From Suilimivivens sp009774465 (lineage in GTDB: Bacteria; Bacillota; Clostridia; Lachnospirales; Lachnospiraceae): 64,000 nt of DNA. The notes beneath the pieces were generated by a model. That model was not told the DNA's origin. It worked only from the letters and a program-made list of their open reading frames with translations, and did no database searches. This document shows positions 33,787 to 42,729 of this stretch, piece by piece. Each line of letters starts with the position of its first letter. Positions within the stretch are counted from its first letter, which is position 1. The stretch covers positions 62,001-126,000 of the forward strand of contig CANDAE010000003.1 of assembly GCA_947382645.1 (NCBI GenBank). Reading direction: 5' to 3'. Made by a program: the position numbers and the translations under genes.

Positions 33787-35205
33787 ATGAAGAAAACAAT
33801 GAAAAAAGTTATGGCCCTTGGTCTTTCATTGATCATGGTGCTGTCATTGGCAGCATGCGGCGGCAAAGGCTCTGATGAGCCTGCACAGACACAGGAAACA
33901 CAGGAAACTCAAGAAGAACAGGCTCCGGCAGAACCTGTAGCAGAAGAAACAGAACCTGCAGCAGAAGAGGAAGCAGGGGGAGACTTAAGCGCTTCCATTA
34001 CTTTATGGACATACCCGATTGGAAACTGGGGCGACTCAGCAACAGTTGAAGGCCTGATTGCAAGCTTTAATGAAGCATATCCCGGCGTTACAGTAACAGT
34101 TGAATACCTTGATTACACAAACGGTGATGATCAGGTTAACACAGCCATTGAAGGCGGCCAGGCTCCTGACCTTGTAATGGAAGGACCTGAAAGACTGGTA
34201 GCTAACTGGGGCGCAAGAGGACTGATGGTTGACTTATCTGACCTTTTTGCAACAGAAGCAGGCGGAGAAATTTATGACTCTGTAGAATCAGCATGTAAAG
34301 GTAGTGATGGCAAGTATTATGAGTATCCTCTTTGTATGGTAGCTCATTGTATGGCAATTAACCAGACAATGTTTGAAGCAGCAGATGCTATGCAGTATAT
34401 TGACGCTGAAAATCATACATGGACTACAGATGATTTCTTCAAGGCAGTTCAGGCAGTATATGATTCAGGCCAGCAGAACGTAGGCGCTATCTACTGTTCA
34501 GGACAGGGCGGTGATCAGGGAACAAGAGCAATCATCAACAACCTTTACAGCAGCACTTTCACAAATGCAGAACATACTGCTTATACAGCAAACACACCTG
34601 AAAATATCAAAGCACTTGAAGCTTTATATGCACAGGATGGAATTAACTTTGATGCATCCATCAATGGTGGTGAAGAAATTACTTTATTCCGTAACGGAAC
34701 TTTAGCAATGGCATTCTGCTGGAATGCAGCACAGCAGACCAATGCAGATAATGCACCTGCAGGACAGACAAACAATGGAGATACCATTCTTCCTATGTTA
34801 TTCCCTTCTGATGATGGAAAGACAGAGCTCTGCGGCGGTATCTGGGGATTTGGTATTTTTGACAATGGCGATCAGGCTAAGATTGATGCTGCAAAGGCAT
34901 TCATCGACTTTATCTGCAACGATCCCGGTCAGGTTAAGGAAAGCGTAAAAGCTTCTACATACTTCCCTGTACGTCCTACTTTAACAGGTATCTATGACGG
35001 AACAGAAACAGCTGATACAATGAATACTTTCTCTGCATACTTTATGCCTTCTATGGGTGATTACTATCAGGTAGTTCCCGGCTGGGCAGAAGCTCGTACA
35101 GAGTGGTGGAATATGTTACAGCGTATTGGCACAGGCGGCGATGTAGCAACTGAAGTTGAGACTTTTGATACAAACGCAAATGCAGCAATCAGTGCAGCAA
35201 ATTAA
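33787..35205 (+). CDS. Sugar (probably sialic acid) ABC substrate-binding lipoprotein
   Basis: 472 residues with AAAGGAG before ATG. Lipoprotein signal with lipobox LAAC, then a Gln/Glu/Pro/Ala spacer (about 33-66). The mature protein is a family 1 binding protein: I-T-L-W-T-Y-P-I-G-N-W near its start, PDLVMEGPERL and FCWNAAQQ further on. In this locus the SatA-type sialic acid role is likely. Codon use is strongly biased (few rare codons) compared with neighbours, as expected for an abundant protein. A strong hairpin follows the stop. Confidence 0.87.
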   Translation: MKKTMKKVMALGLSLIMVLSLAACGGKGSDEPAQTQETQETQEEQAPAEPVAEETEPAAEEEAGGDLSASITLWTYPIGNWGDSATVEGLIASFNEAYPGVTVTVEYLDYTNGDDQVNTAIEGGQAPDLVMEGPERLVANWGARGLMVDLSDLFATEAGGEIYDSVESACKGSDGKYYEYPLCMVAHCMAINQTMFEAADAMQYIDAENHTWTTDDFFKAVQAVYDSGQQNVGAIYCSGQGGDQGTRAIINNLYSSTFTNAEHTAYTANTPENIKALEALYAQDGINFDASINGGEEITLFRNGTLAMAFCWNAAQQTNADNAPAGQTNNGDTILPMLFPSDDGKTELCGGIWGFGIFDNGDQAKIDAAKAFIDFICNDPGQVKESVKASTYFPVRPTLTGIYDGTETADTMNTFSAYFMPSMGDYYQVVPGWAEARTEWWNMLQRIGTGGDVATEVETFDTNANAAISAAN

Positions 35206-35219
35206 TGAGTGATTCCCGT

Positions 35220-35256
35220 CGGCAGTATGCGGAGGGTTATCCCCCCGCATCTGCCG
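35220..35256 (+). repeat. Strong stem-loop between binding-protein and permease genes
   Basis: CGGCAG, ATGCGG and GGG pair with CCC, CCGCAT and CTGCCG around TTAT. No T-run follows. Likely protects the upstream mRNA and lowers permease expression. Confidence 0.65.
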
Positions 35257-35333
35257 CGAAACTCTTAGGAATGGATGGGATGAATAATTCTCCCTTCCTA
35301 TTGTAGAACAAGTCAAGGAGAGGGGTGTTATTC

Positions 35334-36242
35334 ATGGCAAAATCCAATATGACAAGCAGAAGCAGAGCACTGGTGATACGTGAAACACGTTCTGCGTGGC
35401 TTTTCCTTCTGCCCAATATGATTTTTTTCGTAGGGTTTGTAATTATCCCTATGATTCTTTGTATTTATACAAGCTTTTTTGATTCCACGATGGGAAAAGA
35501 TGCAACGGATACTTTTATAGGTTTTCAGAATTATGTGGAGCTGTGGAAAGATCCAATTTTTGTCCGTTCCCTGAAGAACACATTTGTTATTGTTATTGTT
35601 TCGGTGCCCGTAGTGTGTGTTTTTTCACTCTGGGTGGCTGCTCTTATTTATAAGATGAAGGGACCTATCCTTTCTACTTTCCGCTGTATATTTTACCTGC
35701 CGGTAGTAACCGGTTCCGTAGCGGTTACCGTAGTATGGAAATGGATGTTTAACAATTATTACGGCATTTTCAATTACGTTGGTAAAGGGCTTGGGATGCT
35801 TGATAACAATATTAACTGGCTGGGTGATGAGAGATTTGCACTTTGGTGTATTATTCTTATCCTGCTTACAACTTCCGTAGGACAGCCAATTGTACTTTAT
35901 GTATCTGCGCTTGGAAATGTGGATGTTTCTTTGGTGGAAGCTTCCGAGGTGGATGGAGCGACTCACTTGCAGCAGTTCTGGAAAATCAAGTGGCCTCTTA
36001 TCATGCCGACCACATTATATATTCTGGTTATCACTACGATCAACAGCTTCCAGTGTTTCGCACTGATTCAGCTGCTTACTTCCGGTGGACCGAACCATAG
36101 TACTGATACTGTAATGTATTATATTTACTATTCAGCATTTAAGCTTTACCGTTATGGCTATGGAAACGCAATGGGCGTGGTTCTCGCAATCTTCATTGCA
36201 CTCCTTTCCGCTGTACAGTTCAAGCTGGCTAAGGAAAAATAG
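35334..36242 (+). CDS. Sugar ABC transporter permease (sialic acid locus, first)
   Basis: 302 residues from ATG 35334; AAGGAGAGGGG upstream, with a GTG at 35325 less likely. Six helices starting with about 22-45 (AWLFLLPNMIFFVGFVIIP). EAA loop: E-A-S-E-V-D-G-A-T-H followed by WPLIMPTTLYILVITTI. MalF/UgpA-type. Pairs with the next gene, 11 bp downstream. No ATPase gene is present, so a shared ATPase (MsmK-like) is expected. Confidence 0.9.
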   Translation: MAKSNMTSRSRALVIRETRSAWLFLLPNMIFFVGFVIIPMILCIYTSFFDSTMGKDATDTFIGFQNYVELWKDPIFVRSLKNTFVIVIVSVPVVCVFSLWVAALIYKMKGPILSTFRCIFYLPVVTGSVAVTVVWKWMFNNYYGIFNYVGKGLGMLDNNINWLGDERFALWCIILILLTTSVGQPIVLYVSALGNVDVSLVEASEVDGATHLQQFWKIKWPLIMPTTLYILVITTINSFQCFALIQLLTSGGPNHSTDTVMYYIYYSAFKLYRYGYGNAMGVVLAIFIALLSAVQFKLAKEK

Positions 36243-36253
36243 GAGGTGAAAGT

Positions 36254-37183
36254 ATGAATTCAGGTATAAAACGAACAAGTGTATATACAATTATTTCAGT
36301 GATTATATTAGTTATTCTTGCAGTCCTGTTTGCTTTTCCTCTTTATTGGATTGTTACGGGTGCATTTAAGACAGCAGCTTCAATTAATGCAACAACTCCG
36401 GACTGGTTTCCCAAAGAATGGGTAATGGATAATTTTAACAAATTATTCAGCAGACAGACAGCGCCTTTATGGGAACTGGCAGTACCCTTTGGCAGCAAGT
36501 TTTCCGCAGATGGAAAACCCATTGTCTTTACAGCAGGACCAGTGGTGCCTGCAGCGATCCGCTGGCTGGTAAACACGGTATTTATGGCAGTTATGGCAAT
36601 GATTCTCACCTGTATTACTTCTGCAATGGCAGGGTATGCACTTGCAAAGAAGCGTTTCAAAGGACAGACATTATTGTTTACATTGATTGTATGTGCAATG
36701 GCACTGCCCAAGCAGGTTATTTTAATTCCATTGCTTCGTGAAATGTCAACATTGTCCCTTTACAATACCATATGGGCAGTAATTTTCCCTACGGTTGGAT
36801 GGCCTTTTGGTGTATTCCTTATGAAACAGTTCTCGGAAGGTGTCCCGGGAGAAATGCTTGAGGCAGCAAGAATTGACGGTGCAGGGGAAGCAAAAACATT
36901 TATTGAAATTGTATTACCTATGATTAAGCCGGGTATTGGTGCACTGGCAATCTTTACCTTTATCAACAGTTGGAATGATTATTTCATGCAGTTGATTATG
37001 TTAAACAGTACCAGCAAGTTAACGATTTCTCTTGGTATTGCAAAACTGCAGGCAGAGAACTCAACAGACTTTGGTCTTATCATGGCAGGTGCTTCATTGG
37101 CAGCTATTCCGATTATCGCCATATTCATTGCATTCCAGAAGTATTTTACTCAGGGAATTGCAATGGGCGCTGTGAAAGGCTGA
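36254..37183 (+). CDS. Sugar ABC transporter permease (sialic acid locus, second)
   Basis: 309 residues with AGGAGGTG before ATG. Helix 1 at about 11-35. EAA loop EAARIDGAGEAKTFIEIVLP, then KPGIGALAIFTFINSWNDYF, and the common C-terminus Q-G-I-A-M-G-A-V-K-G. MalG-type partner. A 45-residue loop with APLWELAVPFGSKFSADG between helices 1 and 2 is longer than in the cellobiose-locus permease. A terminator follows. Confidence 0.9.
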   Translation: MNSGIKRTSVYTIISVIILVILAVLFAFPLYWIVTGAFKTAASINATTPDWFPKEWVMDNFNKLFSRQTAPLWELAVPFGSKFSADGKPIVFTAGPVVPAAIRWLVNTVFMAVMAMILTCITSAMAGYALAKKRFKGQTLLFTLIVCAMALPKQVILIPLLREMSTLSLYNTIWAVIFPTVGWPFGVFLMKQFSEGVPGEMLEAARIDGAGEAKTFIEIVLPMIKPGIGALAIFTFINSWNDYFMQLIMLNSTSKLTISLGIAKLQAENSTDFGLIMAGASLAAIPIIAIFIAFQKYFTQGIAMGAVKG

Positions 37184-37206
37184 TACAAATACATTGAATT
37201 TTCCTC

Positions 37207-37248
37207 AAAAAAGAAGGATGACGTTAATGTCATTCTTCTTTTTTGGGA
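37207..37248 (+). terminator. Terminator of the sialic acid importer operon
   Basis: AAGAAGGATGAC pairs with GTCATTCTTCTT (one G-U) around GTTAAT; T-run follows and A-run precedes, so it may act in both directions. Confidence 0.85.
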
Positions 37249-37264
37249 TTTTCCACCAAGTGAA

Positions 37265-37294
37265 TTGACACCTTTTCATGTGTGGTGATAAAAT
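37265..37294 (+). promoter_or_regulatory. Promoter of carB
   Basis: TTGACA (37265-37270), 18 bp, TAAAAT (37289-37294), with a leader of about 75 nt. No PyrR-type attenuator was recognised. Confidence 0.6.
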
Positions 37295-37375
37295 TAATAT
37301 CAGTTTAGCTTTAGTTTTACGAATGAGTGGGGCTGAATAATTATATTTACATTAAAAGAATCAGGAGGGCTTTTT

Positions 37376-40300
37376 ATGCCAAAAAGATCAGATATTCATA
37401 AAGTACTAATTATTGGTTCAGGTCCCATTATTATCGGGCAGGCATGTGAGTTTGACTATTCAGGAACACAGGCATGTAAGGCGCTCCGGAAGCTGGGGTA
37501 TGAGATTGTACTTGTGAATTCCAATCCTGCAACGATCATGACTGATCCTGAAACAGCAGATGTTACTTATATTGAACCGCTCAACGTTGAGCGGTTAGAG
37601 CAGATTATTGCAAAGGAACGCCCGGATGCATTACTCCCCAATCTTGGTGGACAATCGGGGCTTAATTTATGCGCTGAATTAAACAAAGCAGGCGTGCTTG
37701 ACAAATATCATGTGCAGGTGATCGGCGTACAGGTTGATGCAATCGAGCGGGGAGAAGACCGTATTGAGTTTAAAAAGACTATGGATAAGCTGGGAATTGA
37801 AATGGCCCGCAGTGAGGTGGCTTACTCTGTAGATGAGGCGCTTTCCATTGCAGATCAGCTTGGCTATCCTGTAGTGCTGCGTCCGGCTTATACAATGGGC
37901 GGCGCAGGCGGCGGACTTGTTTATAATAAAGAAGAGCTGCAGGTAGTTTGTGCCAGAGGCTTACAGGCAAGTCTGGTAGGACAGGTTTTGGTGGAAGAAT
38001 CTATTTTAGGCTGGGAAGAGCTGGAGCTTGAAGTAGTCAGAGATGCAGACAATAATATTATCACCGTATGTTTTATTGAAAATATTGATCCTCTTGGAGT
38101 ACACACGGGAGATTCTTTCTGTTCAGCGCCTATGCTTACTATCTCGGAAGAATGCCAGAAGAGATTACAGGAGCAGGCTTACAAAATTGTAGAGTCTGTG
38201 CAGGTGATTGGCGGAACCAATGTACAGTTTGCCCACGATCCGGTAAGTGACCGTATTATTGTAATTGAGATTAATCCACGTACTTCCCGTTCTTCCGCAC
38301 TGGCATCCAAGGCAACCGGATTTCCAATTGCACTGGTATCCGCCATGCTGGCGGCAGGCCTTACTTTAAAGGATATTCCCTGCGGCAAGTACGGAACCTT
38401 AGATAAATATGTGCCGGATGGGGATTATGTGGTGATTAAATTTGCCCGCTGGGCCTTTGAAAAGTTTAAGGGAGTGGAAGATAAGCTGGGAACCCAGATG
38501 CGCGCGGTAGGCGAGGTTATGAGTATTGGAAAGACCTACAAGGAAGCCTTTCAGAAGGCTATTCGCTCTCTGGAAACAGGGCGTTACGGTTTAGGACATG
38601 CAAAGGACTTTGATACCTTGTCTAAGGAAGAATTACTAAGAAGGCTTAATACGCCCTCCAGTGAAAGACACTTTCTTATGTACGAGGCACTCCGCAAAGG
38701 CGCTTCCATAGAGGAGATTCATGAGATTACCAAGGTCAAGGCTTATTTTATAGAGCAGATGAAGGAGCTGGTGGAGGAAGAGGAGAAGCTTCTTGCACAC
38801 AAAGGAGGACTGCCGGAAGATGAAGTGTTGATCAGAGCCAAGAAGGATGGTTTTTCTGATAAATATTTAAGTCAGCTTCTGCAGATTCCCGAGGAAGAAA
38901 TTCGTAACAGGCGTATTGGGCTGGGGCTGGAGGAAACCTGGGAAGGGGTTCATGTAAGCGGAACAAAGGATAATGCTTATTATTACTCTACTTATAATGG
39001 AACAGACAAAAATCCTGTAAGCACGGATAAACCGAAAATTATGATTTTAGGCGGCGGTCCCAATCGTATCGGGCAGGGAATTGAATTCGACTACTGCTGT
39101 GTACATGCGGCTATGGCTTTGAAAAAGCTGGGATTTGAAACCATAATTGTAAATTGTAATCCGGAGACTGTTTCCACAGATTATGATACTTCTGACAAGC
39201 TGTATTTTGAACCTCTTACGCTGGAAGATGTGCTGAGTATTTATAAAAAGGAAAAACCTTTGGGAGTGATTGCTCAGTTTGGTGGACAGACACCTTTAAA
39301 TCTGGCTTCCGAGCTGGAGAAAAACGGAGTAAAGATTTTGGGAACACCGCCGGCAGTAATTGATCTGGCGGAAGATCGGGATCAGTTCCGTGCAATGATG
39401 GAAAAGCTGGAGATTCCCATGCCGGAATCAGGTATGGCAACTACAGTGGAGGAAGCTCTCGCCATAGCGGCAGAGATTGGATATCCGGTTATGGTGCGTC
39501 CTTCTTACGTACTTGGGGGACGGGGCATGGAAGTGGTATATGATGATGAAAGCCTGCGGGAATACATGAATGCCGCAGTGGGAGTCACACCGGATCGCCC
39601 CATATTGATTGACCGCTTTTTAAATCATGCGTTGGAGTGTGAGGCGGACGCCATAAGCGATGGAGAACATGCTTTTGTTCCTGCGGTGATGGAGCATATT
39701 GAGCTGGCAGGGATTCATTCCGGCGATTCGGCCTGCATTATTCCTTCGGTTCATATCCAGCCGGAGAATGTAGAGACGATTAAAGAATATACAAGAAAAA
39801 TTGCAGAGGAAATGCATGTAAAAGGACTTATGAACATGCAGTATGCAATAGAAAATGGAAAGGTGTTTGTGCTTGAGGCCAATCCGAGAGCATCCCGGAC
39901 GGTTCCGCTGGTTTCAAAGGTCTGCAACATCCGTATGGTGCCCCTTGCAACTGAAATTATTACCGCAGAGCTGACAGGACGTCCTTCACCGATTAAAGGG
40001 CTTAAGGAACAGGAAATCCCCAATTATGGCGTAAAGGAAGCGGTATTTCCCTTTAACATGTTCCCGGAGGTAGATCCCATTCTGGGGCCTGAGATGCGCT
40101 CTACCGGAGAAGTGCTTGGTCTGTCTCCTTCTTATGGGGAAGCCTTTTTCAAAGCCCAGGAAGCTGTTCAATCCAGGCTGCCCCTGGAAGGATGCGTGTT
40201 GATTTCCGTAAATAAGAAGGATAAGGATGAAATTGTTGAGATTGCAAGAAGTCTGTCCGGCGACGGGTTTAAAATTGTAGCTACCAGTGGAACCTGTGAT

Positions 40301-40603
40301 ATCATCACTGCTGCAGGAATTCCGGCGCAGAAGGCAAAGAAGCTGTATGAGGGACGCCCTAATGTGGGGGATATGATTGCAAATGGGGATTTTGATCTGA
40401 TCATTAATTCTCCGGTAGGTAAAGACAGCGTTCATGATGACAGCTATTTAAGAAAAGCGGCAATCAAGGCAAAAGCGCCTTATATTACAACCGTTGCTGC
40501 TGCGAAAGTTGCGGCGGAAGGAATTCATTACGTGAAAACTCATAAGCAGGGTGAACTGAAATCTCTTCAGGAGCTGCACAGCGAAATTCATGATAAAGAT
40601 TGA
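37376..40603 (+). CDS. carB: Carbamoyl-phosphate synthase large subunit
   Basis: 1075 residues, full length, with CAGGAGG before ATG. Two ATP-grasp halves: first with GSGPIIIGQACEFDYSGTQA and the RPAYTMGGAGGG loop, second with GGGPNRIGQGIEFDYCCVHA and the RPSYVLGGRGMEVV loop. Metal-binding E-x-N-P-R motifs (IEINPRTSRSSAL, LEANPRASRTVPL) are in place, and the last 145 residues form the MGS-like allosteric domain. It makes carbamoyl phosphate for pyrimidine and arginine synthesis with ammonia from CarA. carA is not adjacent: the upstream gene is a sugar permease with a terminator between. It has its own promoter. Confidence 0.95.
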   Translation: MPKRSDIHKVLIIGSGPIIIGQACEFDYSGTQACKALRKLGYEIVLVNSNPATIMTDPETADVTYIEPLNVERLEQIIAKERPDALLPNLGGQSGLNLCAELNKAGVLDKYHVQVIGVQVDAIERGEDRIEFKKTMDKLGIEMARSEVAYSVDEALSIADQLGYPVVLRPAYTMGGAGGGLVYNKEELQVVCARGLQASLVGQVLVEESILGWEELELEVVRDADNNIITVCFIENIDPLGVHTGDSFCSAPMLTISEECQKRLQEQAYKIVESVQVIGGTNVQFAHDPVSDRIIVIEINPRTSRSSALASKATGFPIALVSAMLAAGLTLKDIPCGKYGTLDKYVPDGDYVVIKFARWAFEKFKGVEDKLGTQMRAVGEVMSIGKTYKEAFQKAIRSLETGRYGLGHAKDFDTLSKEELLRRLNTPSSERHFLMYEALRKGASIEEIHEITKVKAYFIEQMKELVEEEEKLLAHKGGLPEDEVLIRAKKDGFSDKYLSQLLQIPEEEIRNRRIGLGLEETWEGVHVSGTKDNAYYYSTYNGTDKNPVSTDKPKIMILGGGPNRIGQGIEFDYCCVHAAMALKKLGFETIIVNCNPETVSTDYDTSDKLYFEPLTLEDVLSIYKKEKPLGVIAQFGGQTPLNLASELEKNGVKILGTPPAVIDLAEDRDQFRAMMEKLEIPMPESGMATTVEEALAIAAEIGYPVMVRPSYVLGGRGMEVVYDDESLREYMNAAVGVTPDRPILIDRFLNHALECEADAISDGEHAFVPAVMEHIELAGIHSGDSACIIPSVHIQPENVETIKEYTRKIAEEMHVKGLMNMQYAIENGKVFVLEANPRASRTVPLVSKVCNIRMVPLATEIITAELTGRPSPIKGLKEQEIPNYGVKEAVFPFNMFPEVDPILGPEMRSTGEVLGLSPSYGEAFFKAQEAVQSRLPLEGCVLISVNKKDKDEIVEIARSLSGDGFKIVATSGTCDIITAAGIPAQKAKKLYEGRPNVGDMIANGDFDLIINSPVGKDSVHDDSYLRKAAIKAKAPYITTVAAAKVAAEGIHYVKTHKQGELKSLQELHSEIHDKD

Positions 40604-40659
40604 CATATGTCCAAACTTTCCCATCATAGACTGTAACAAGTTTATGGTGGGTGTTTTTT

Positions 40660-41508
40660 ATGAAAAAATACATAGAAAAAATCAGAAGTAAAATTAAGCT
40701 TTTTCCTCCCAGACAGGAAGGCCAGAGCAGCGAGGAATATGCAAAAGAAAAGGTGATTCTTGCACTTAAATATGGCACTTTTGTGCTGGCAGTTTTTGCA
40801 GTACTAAGAGGAGTGTTGGTTGCGGCGGGAGAAAATATGACAGTGAGTAATAGCGTGGACGGGCGGGAACTGCCCATTTACTGCGTAGAGACAGATGAAA
40901 AAAAGATTGCCCTTTCCTTTGATGCGGCATGGGGGAATGAGGATACGGCCAAAATCCTTGAAATTTTAAAAAAGCATGACGTGCATGTAACATTCTTTAT
41001 GACAGGGGGATGGGTGGAAAGCTATCCGGAGGATGTGAAAGCCATTCTTGCCGCAGGACACGATCTTGGGAATCACAGCGAAAACCATAAAAACATGAGT
41101 CAGCTTTCAGATGAGGAGAAAAAGGAAGAGTTGATGAAGGTGCATACCAAAGTGCAGGAGCTGACTGGCTATGACATGTTTTTGTTCAGACCGCCTTACG
41201 GGGATTATGACAATGCGGTGGTGAATGTGGCAAAGGACTGCGGATATTTTACTATACAGTGGGACGTAGATTCCCTTGACTGGAAGGATTATGGTGTGGA
41301 CTCCATTATTAAGACCGTAACCCAGCATAAACATCTTGGAAACGGCTCAATTATACTTTGCCACAACGGGGCAAAATTTACAGCCCAGGCATTAGATACT
41401 CTGATTGCAACGTTGAAAAATGAAGGGTACACATTTGTGCCCGTATCGGAGTTGATTTACCGGGACGGGTATCATATGAATCATGAGGGAAGGCAGATTA
41501 GAAATTAA
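40660..41508 (+). CDS. Polysaccharide deacetylase (PdaB-like)
   Basis: 282 residues from ATG 40660 (GGTGGG upstream). N-terminal membrane anchor at about 30-52, then the NodB domain: SFDAAWGNEDT (metal Asp; the second Asp of TFDDG is replaced as in PdaB), HDLGNHSENH (metal His pair), RPPYGDYD and WDVDSLDW, ending in I-I-L-C-H-N-G. PdaB-type enzymes act on peptidoglycan in spore formation. carB ends 56 bp upstream. A 60-bp piece of a second copy of this gene lies at 41950. Confidence 0.87.
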   Translation: MKKYIEKIRSKIKLFPPRQEGQSSEEYAKEKVILALKYGTFVLAVFAVLRGVLVAAGENMTVSNSVDGRELPIYCVETDEKKIALSFDAAWGNEDTAKILEILKKHDVHVTFFMTGGWVESYPEDVKAILAAGHDLGNHSENHKNMSQLSDEEKKEELMKVHTKVQELTGYDMFLFRPPYGDYDNAVVNVAKDCGYFTIQWDVDSLDWKDYGVDSIIKTVTQHKHLGNGSIILCHNGAKFTAQALDTLIATLKNEGYTFVPVSELIYRDGYHMNHEGRQIRN

Positions 41509-41538
41509 GAAAAGTGAATCAAAGACAGTGCTTCTTTT

Positions 41539-41742
41539 CTATTCCGTATCCTTGAAAGTTACAATGTCGTTGGGCGTACAGCCCAACGCATTACAAATTT
41601 TTTCTACGGTCAGTAATGTTATATTTCCGTTTTTCTTCATGTTTGCTAATGTTTTATTATCAATTCCAACTTTTTTTAGTAAATAATATTGTGTATACCC
41701 ATTTTCTTCCATGTATTTCCACAAGGAACCATAATCTAACAT
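41539..41742 (-). CDS. Small XRE/Cro-type helix-turn-helix protein
   Basis: 67 residues with GGGGG upstream of ATG. Almost the whole protein is an HTH_XRE domain: L-W-K-Y-M-E-E-N-G-Y-T-Q-Y-Y-L-L-K-K, I-D-N-K-T-L-A-N-M-K-K-N and L-L-T-V-E-K-I-C-N-A-L-G-C-T-P-N-D-I-V. Similar to YozG/YoeB-linked single-domain repressors of mobile or small accessory genes. It converges on pdaB and is the left edge of an AT-rich accessory stretch; its target is unknown. Confidence 0.82.
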   Translation of the reverse strand: MLDYGSLWKYMEENGYTQYYLLKKVGIDNKTLANMKKNGNITLLTVEKICNALGCTPNDIVTFKDTE

Positions 41743-41949
41743 TTTTTATTACCCCCAACAAAATTATTATGCCTTAATACAAAGAGTTTTAACAGAATGG
41801 CAATTTCCTTATGATTAATTCCTTGTGATGATATAGTTAAATATAACAAAGTTCAAAAAGGGATAGTGAAATGAAAGCTGTAGAATTGGTGTTATTTGTG
41901 GAAGTCCGTGCTTATTTATACTAACAAAAATCATTATTTTTGATATAAT

Positions 41950-42009
41950 GATGACTCTCTGGACTGGAAAGATTATGGTATGGATTCCATTATTAAGACA
42001 GTAACGCAT
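41950..42009 (+). pseudogene. Fragment of a second polysaccharide deacetylase gene
   Basis: Plus-strand translation reads DDSLDWKDYGMDSIIKTVTH, which matches DVDSLDWKDYGVDSIIKTVT of the intact pdaB-like gene 650 bp upstream (codons about 202-221). DNA identity over about 55 bp is high but not perfect. The reading frame is closed upstream by stops and runs out into unrelated sequence downstream. The 41743-41949 stretch before it is AT-rich without a gene. Confidence 0.75.
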
Positions 42010-42088
42010 GTTCACAGAAAAACTGTATTGCCAGAATATATATTTCTTTATACTTATTATTAGAAAGTGTTTAAAAGGAGGCTGCCTG

Positions 42089-42265
42089 GTGAATAAAGAA
42101 TCCTTTTCGTTTGTTATATATATGATTCATGCCTGTGCTGACAAATGGGATATGATGCCATCGGAGGTTTACCAAAAACTCCAGAGCACCGGATGCATTG
42201 GGTGCTATCTGGTGCCGCATTACGATGTCCTGCATACACAGGTAACGGGGTATAAGGATGGATAG
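42089..42265 (+). CDS. DUF3791 family small protein (first copy, short)
   Basis: 58 residues from GTG 42089 with AAGGAGG 7 bp upstream. It matches DUF3791: S-F-V-I-Y-M-I-H-A-C-A, S-E-V-Y-Q-K-L, then Y-L-V-P-H-Y-D-V-L-H-T-Q, the family hallmark. The C-terminal helix present in the copy at 63084 (EDIISYMKEKGV) is missing; the protein ends 6 residues after LHTQ. It overlaps the partner gene by 8 bp. DUF3791 is often found with DUF3990 (a putative ADP-ribosyltransferase-like toxin), which is absent here. Function unknown; antitoxin-like role is a guess from context. Confidence 0.7.
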   Translation: MNKESFSFVIYMIHACADKWDMMPSEVYQKLQSTGCIGCYLVPHYDVLHTQVTGYKDG

Positions 42266-42482
42266 TGAAGTTATAGAAAAAGTGTATCAGGAAAATCTGG
42301 AAGAAAGAATCATTGCTTATCTGGCGGAGACGAAAGGGATTTCTTTAGAATCAGCAACGGGCATCTATTACCATAGCGTGCTGGCGGGAAAGATATACAA
42401 TGGGATAGAGGGTGTGCAATACCTTGATTACAAGGTGCTTGTTCAGATATTGTGTGAAACGGAAAAAGAACTTTTTGTTTAG
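42258..42482 (+). CDS. Small helical partner protein of DUF3791 (first copy)
   Basis: 74 residues, ATG inside the DUF3791 gene with AAGG upstream. Pattern shared with the gene at 63323: A-E-x-x-x-(I/L)-(S/T)-L-(E/D)-x-A, (F/Y)-YHS, x-G-(V/I), then K-x-L-x-x-x-L. About 25 percent of positions look alike by eye. It is predicted all-alpha and cytosolic. Same gene order, overlap and partner in both places make it part of a two-gene unit. No function can be assigned. Confidence 0.65.
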   Translation: MDSEVIEKVYQENLEERIIAYLAETKGISLESATGIYYHSVLAGKIYNGIEGVQYLDYKVLVQILCETEKELFV

Positions 42483-42496
42483 ACCGTTTAAGCAGG

Positions 42497-42729
42497 TTAT
42501 TTGATCTGTTCCCCAAATTCGATATTGTTTGATGTATCTGTAATCACATCTATATTTGTTCTAAATGCTTTTTCAAGTTAATCAATAAAAGGCACTAACT
42601 GAAATAATGACTGTATATTTCCCCTTGATACGACAAAAACATAATCACTGGTTTCTGTTGCTGTGTTTTTTACTTTTGAGCTAAATAAAGCTACTCTATC
42701 TGCGCTATATTTTCTGCAATAGGAGTAAT
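42497..42729 (-). pseudogene. Decayed minimal nucleotidyltransferase (MNT-type) gene
   Basis: On the minus strand, ITPIAE is followed, after a one-base shift in an A-run, by KYSADRVALFSSKVKNTAT, ETSDYVFVVSRG, LFQLVPFID, an in-frame TAA, and LEKAFRTNIDVITDTSNN. This is the G-S-x-x-R-G-x-A-x-x-x-S-D-x-D pattern of MNT nucleotidyltransferases with the first Gly and both catalytic Asp residues altered or lost. One frameshift plus one nonsense codon make it non-functional. MNT proteins are usually paired with HEPN toxins; none was found. Confidence 0.75.
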
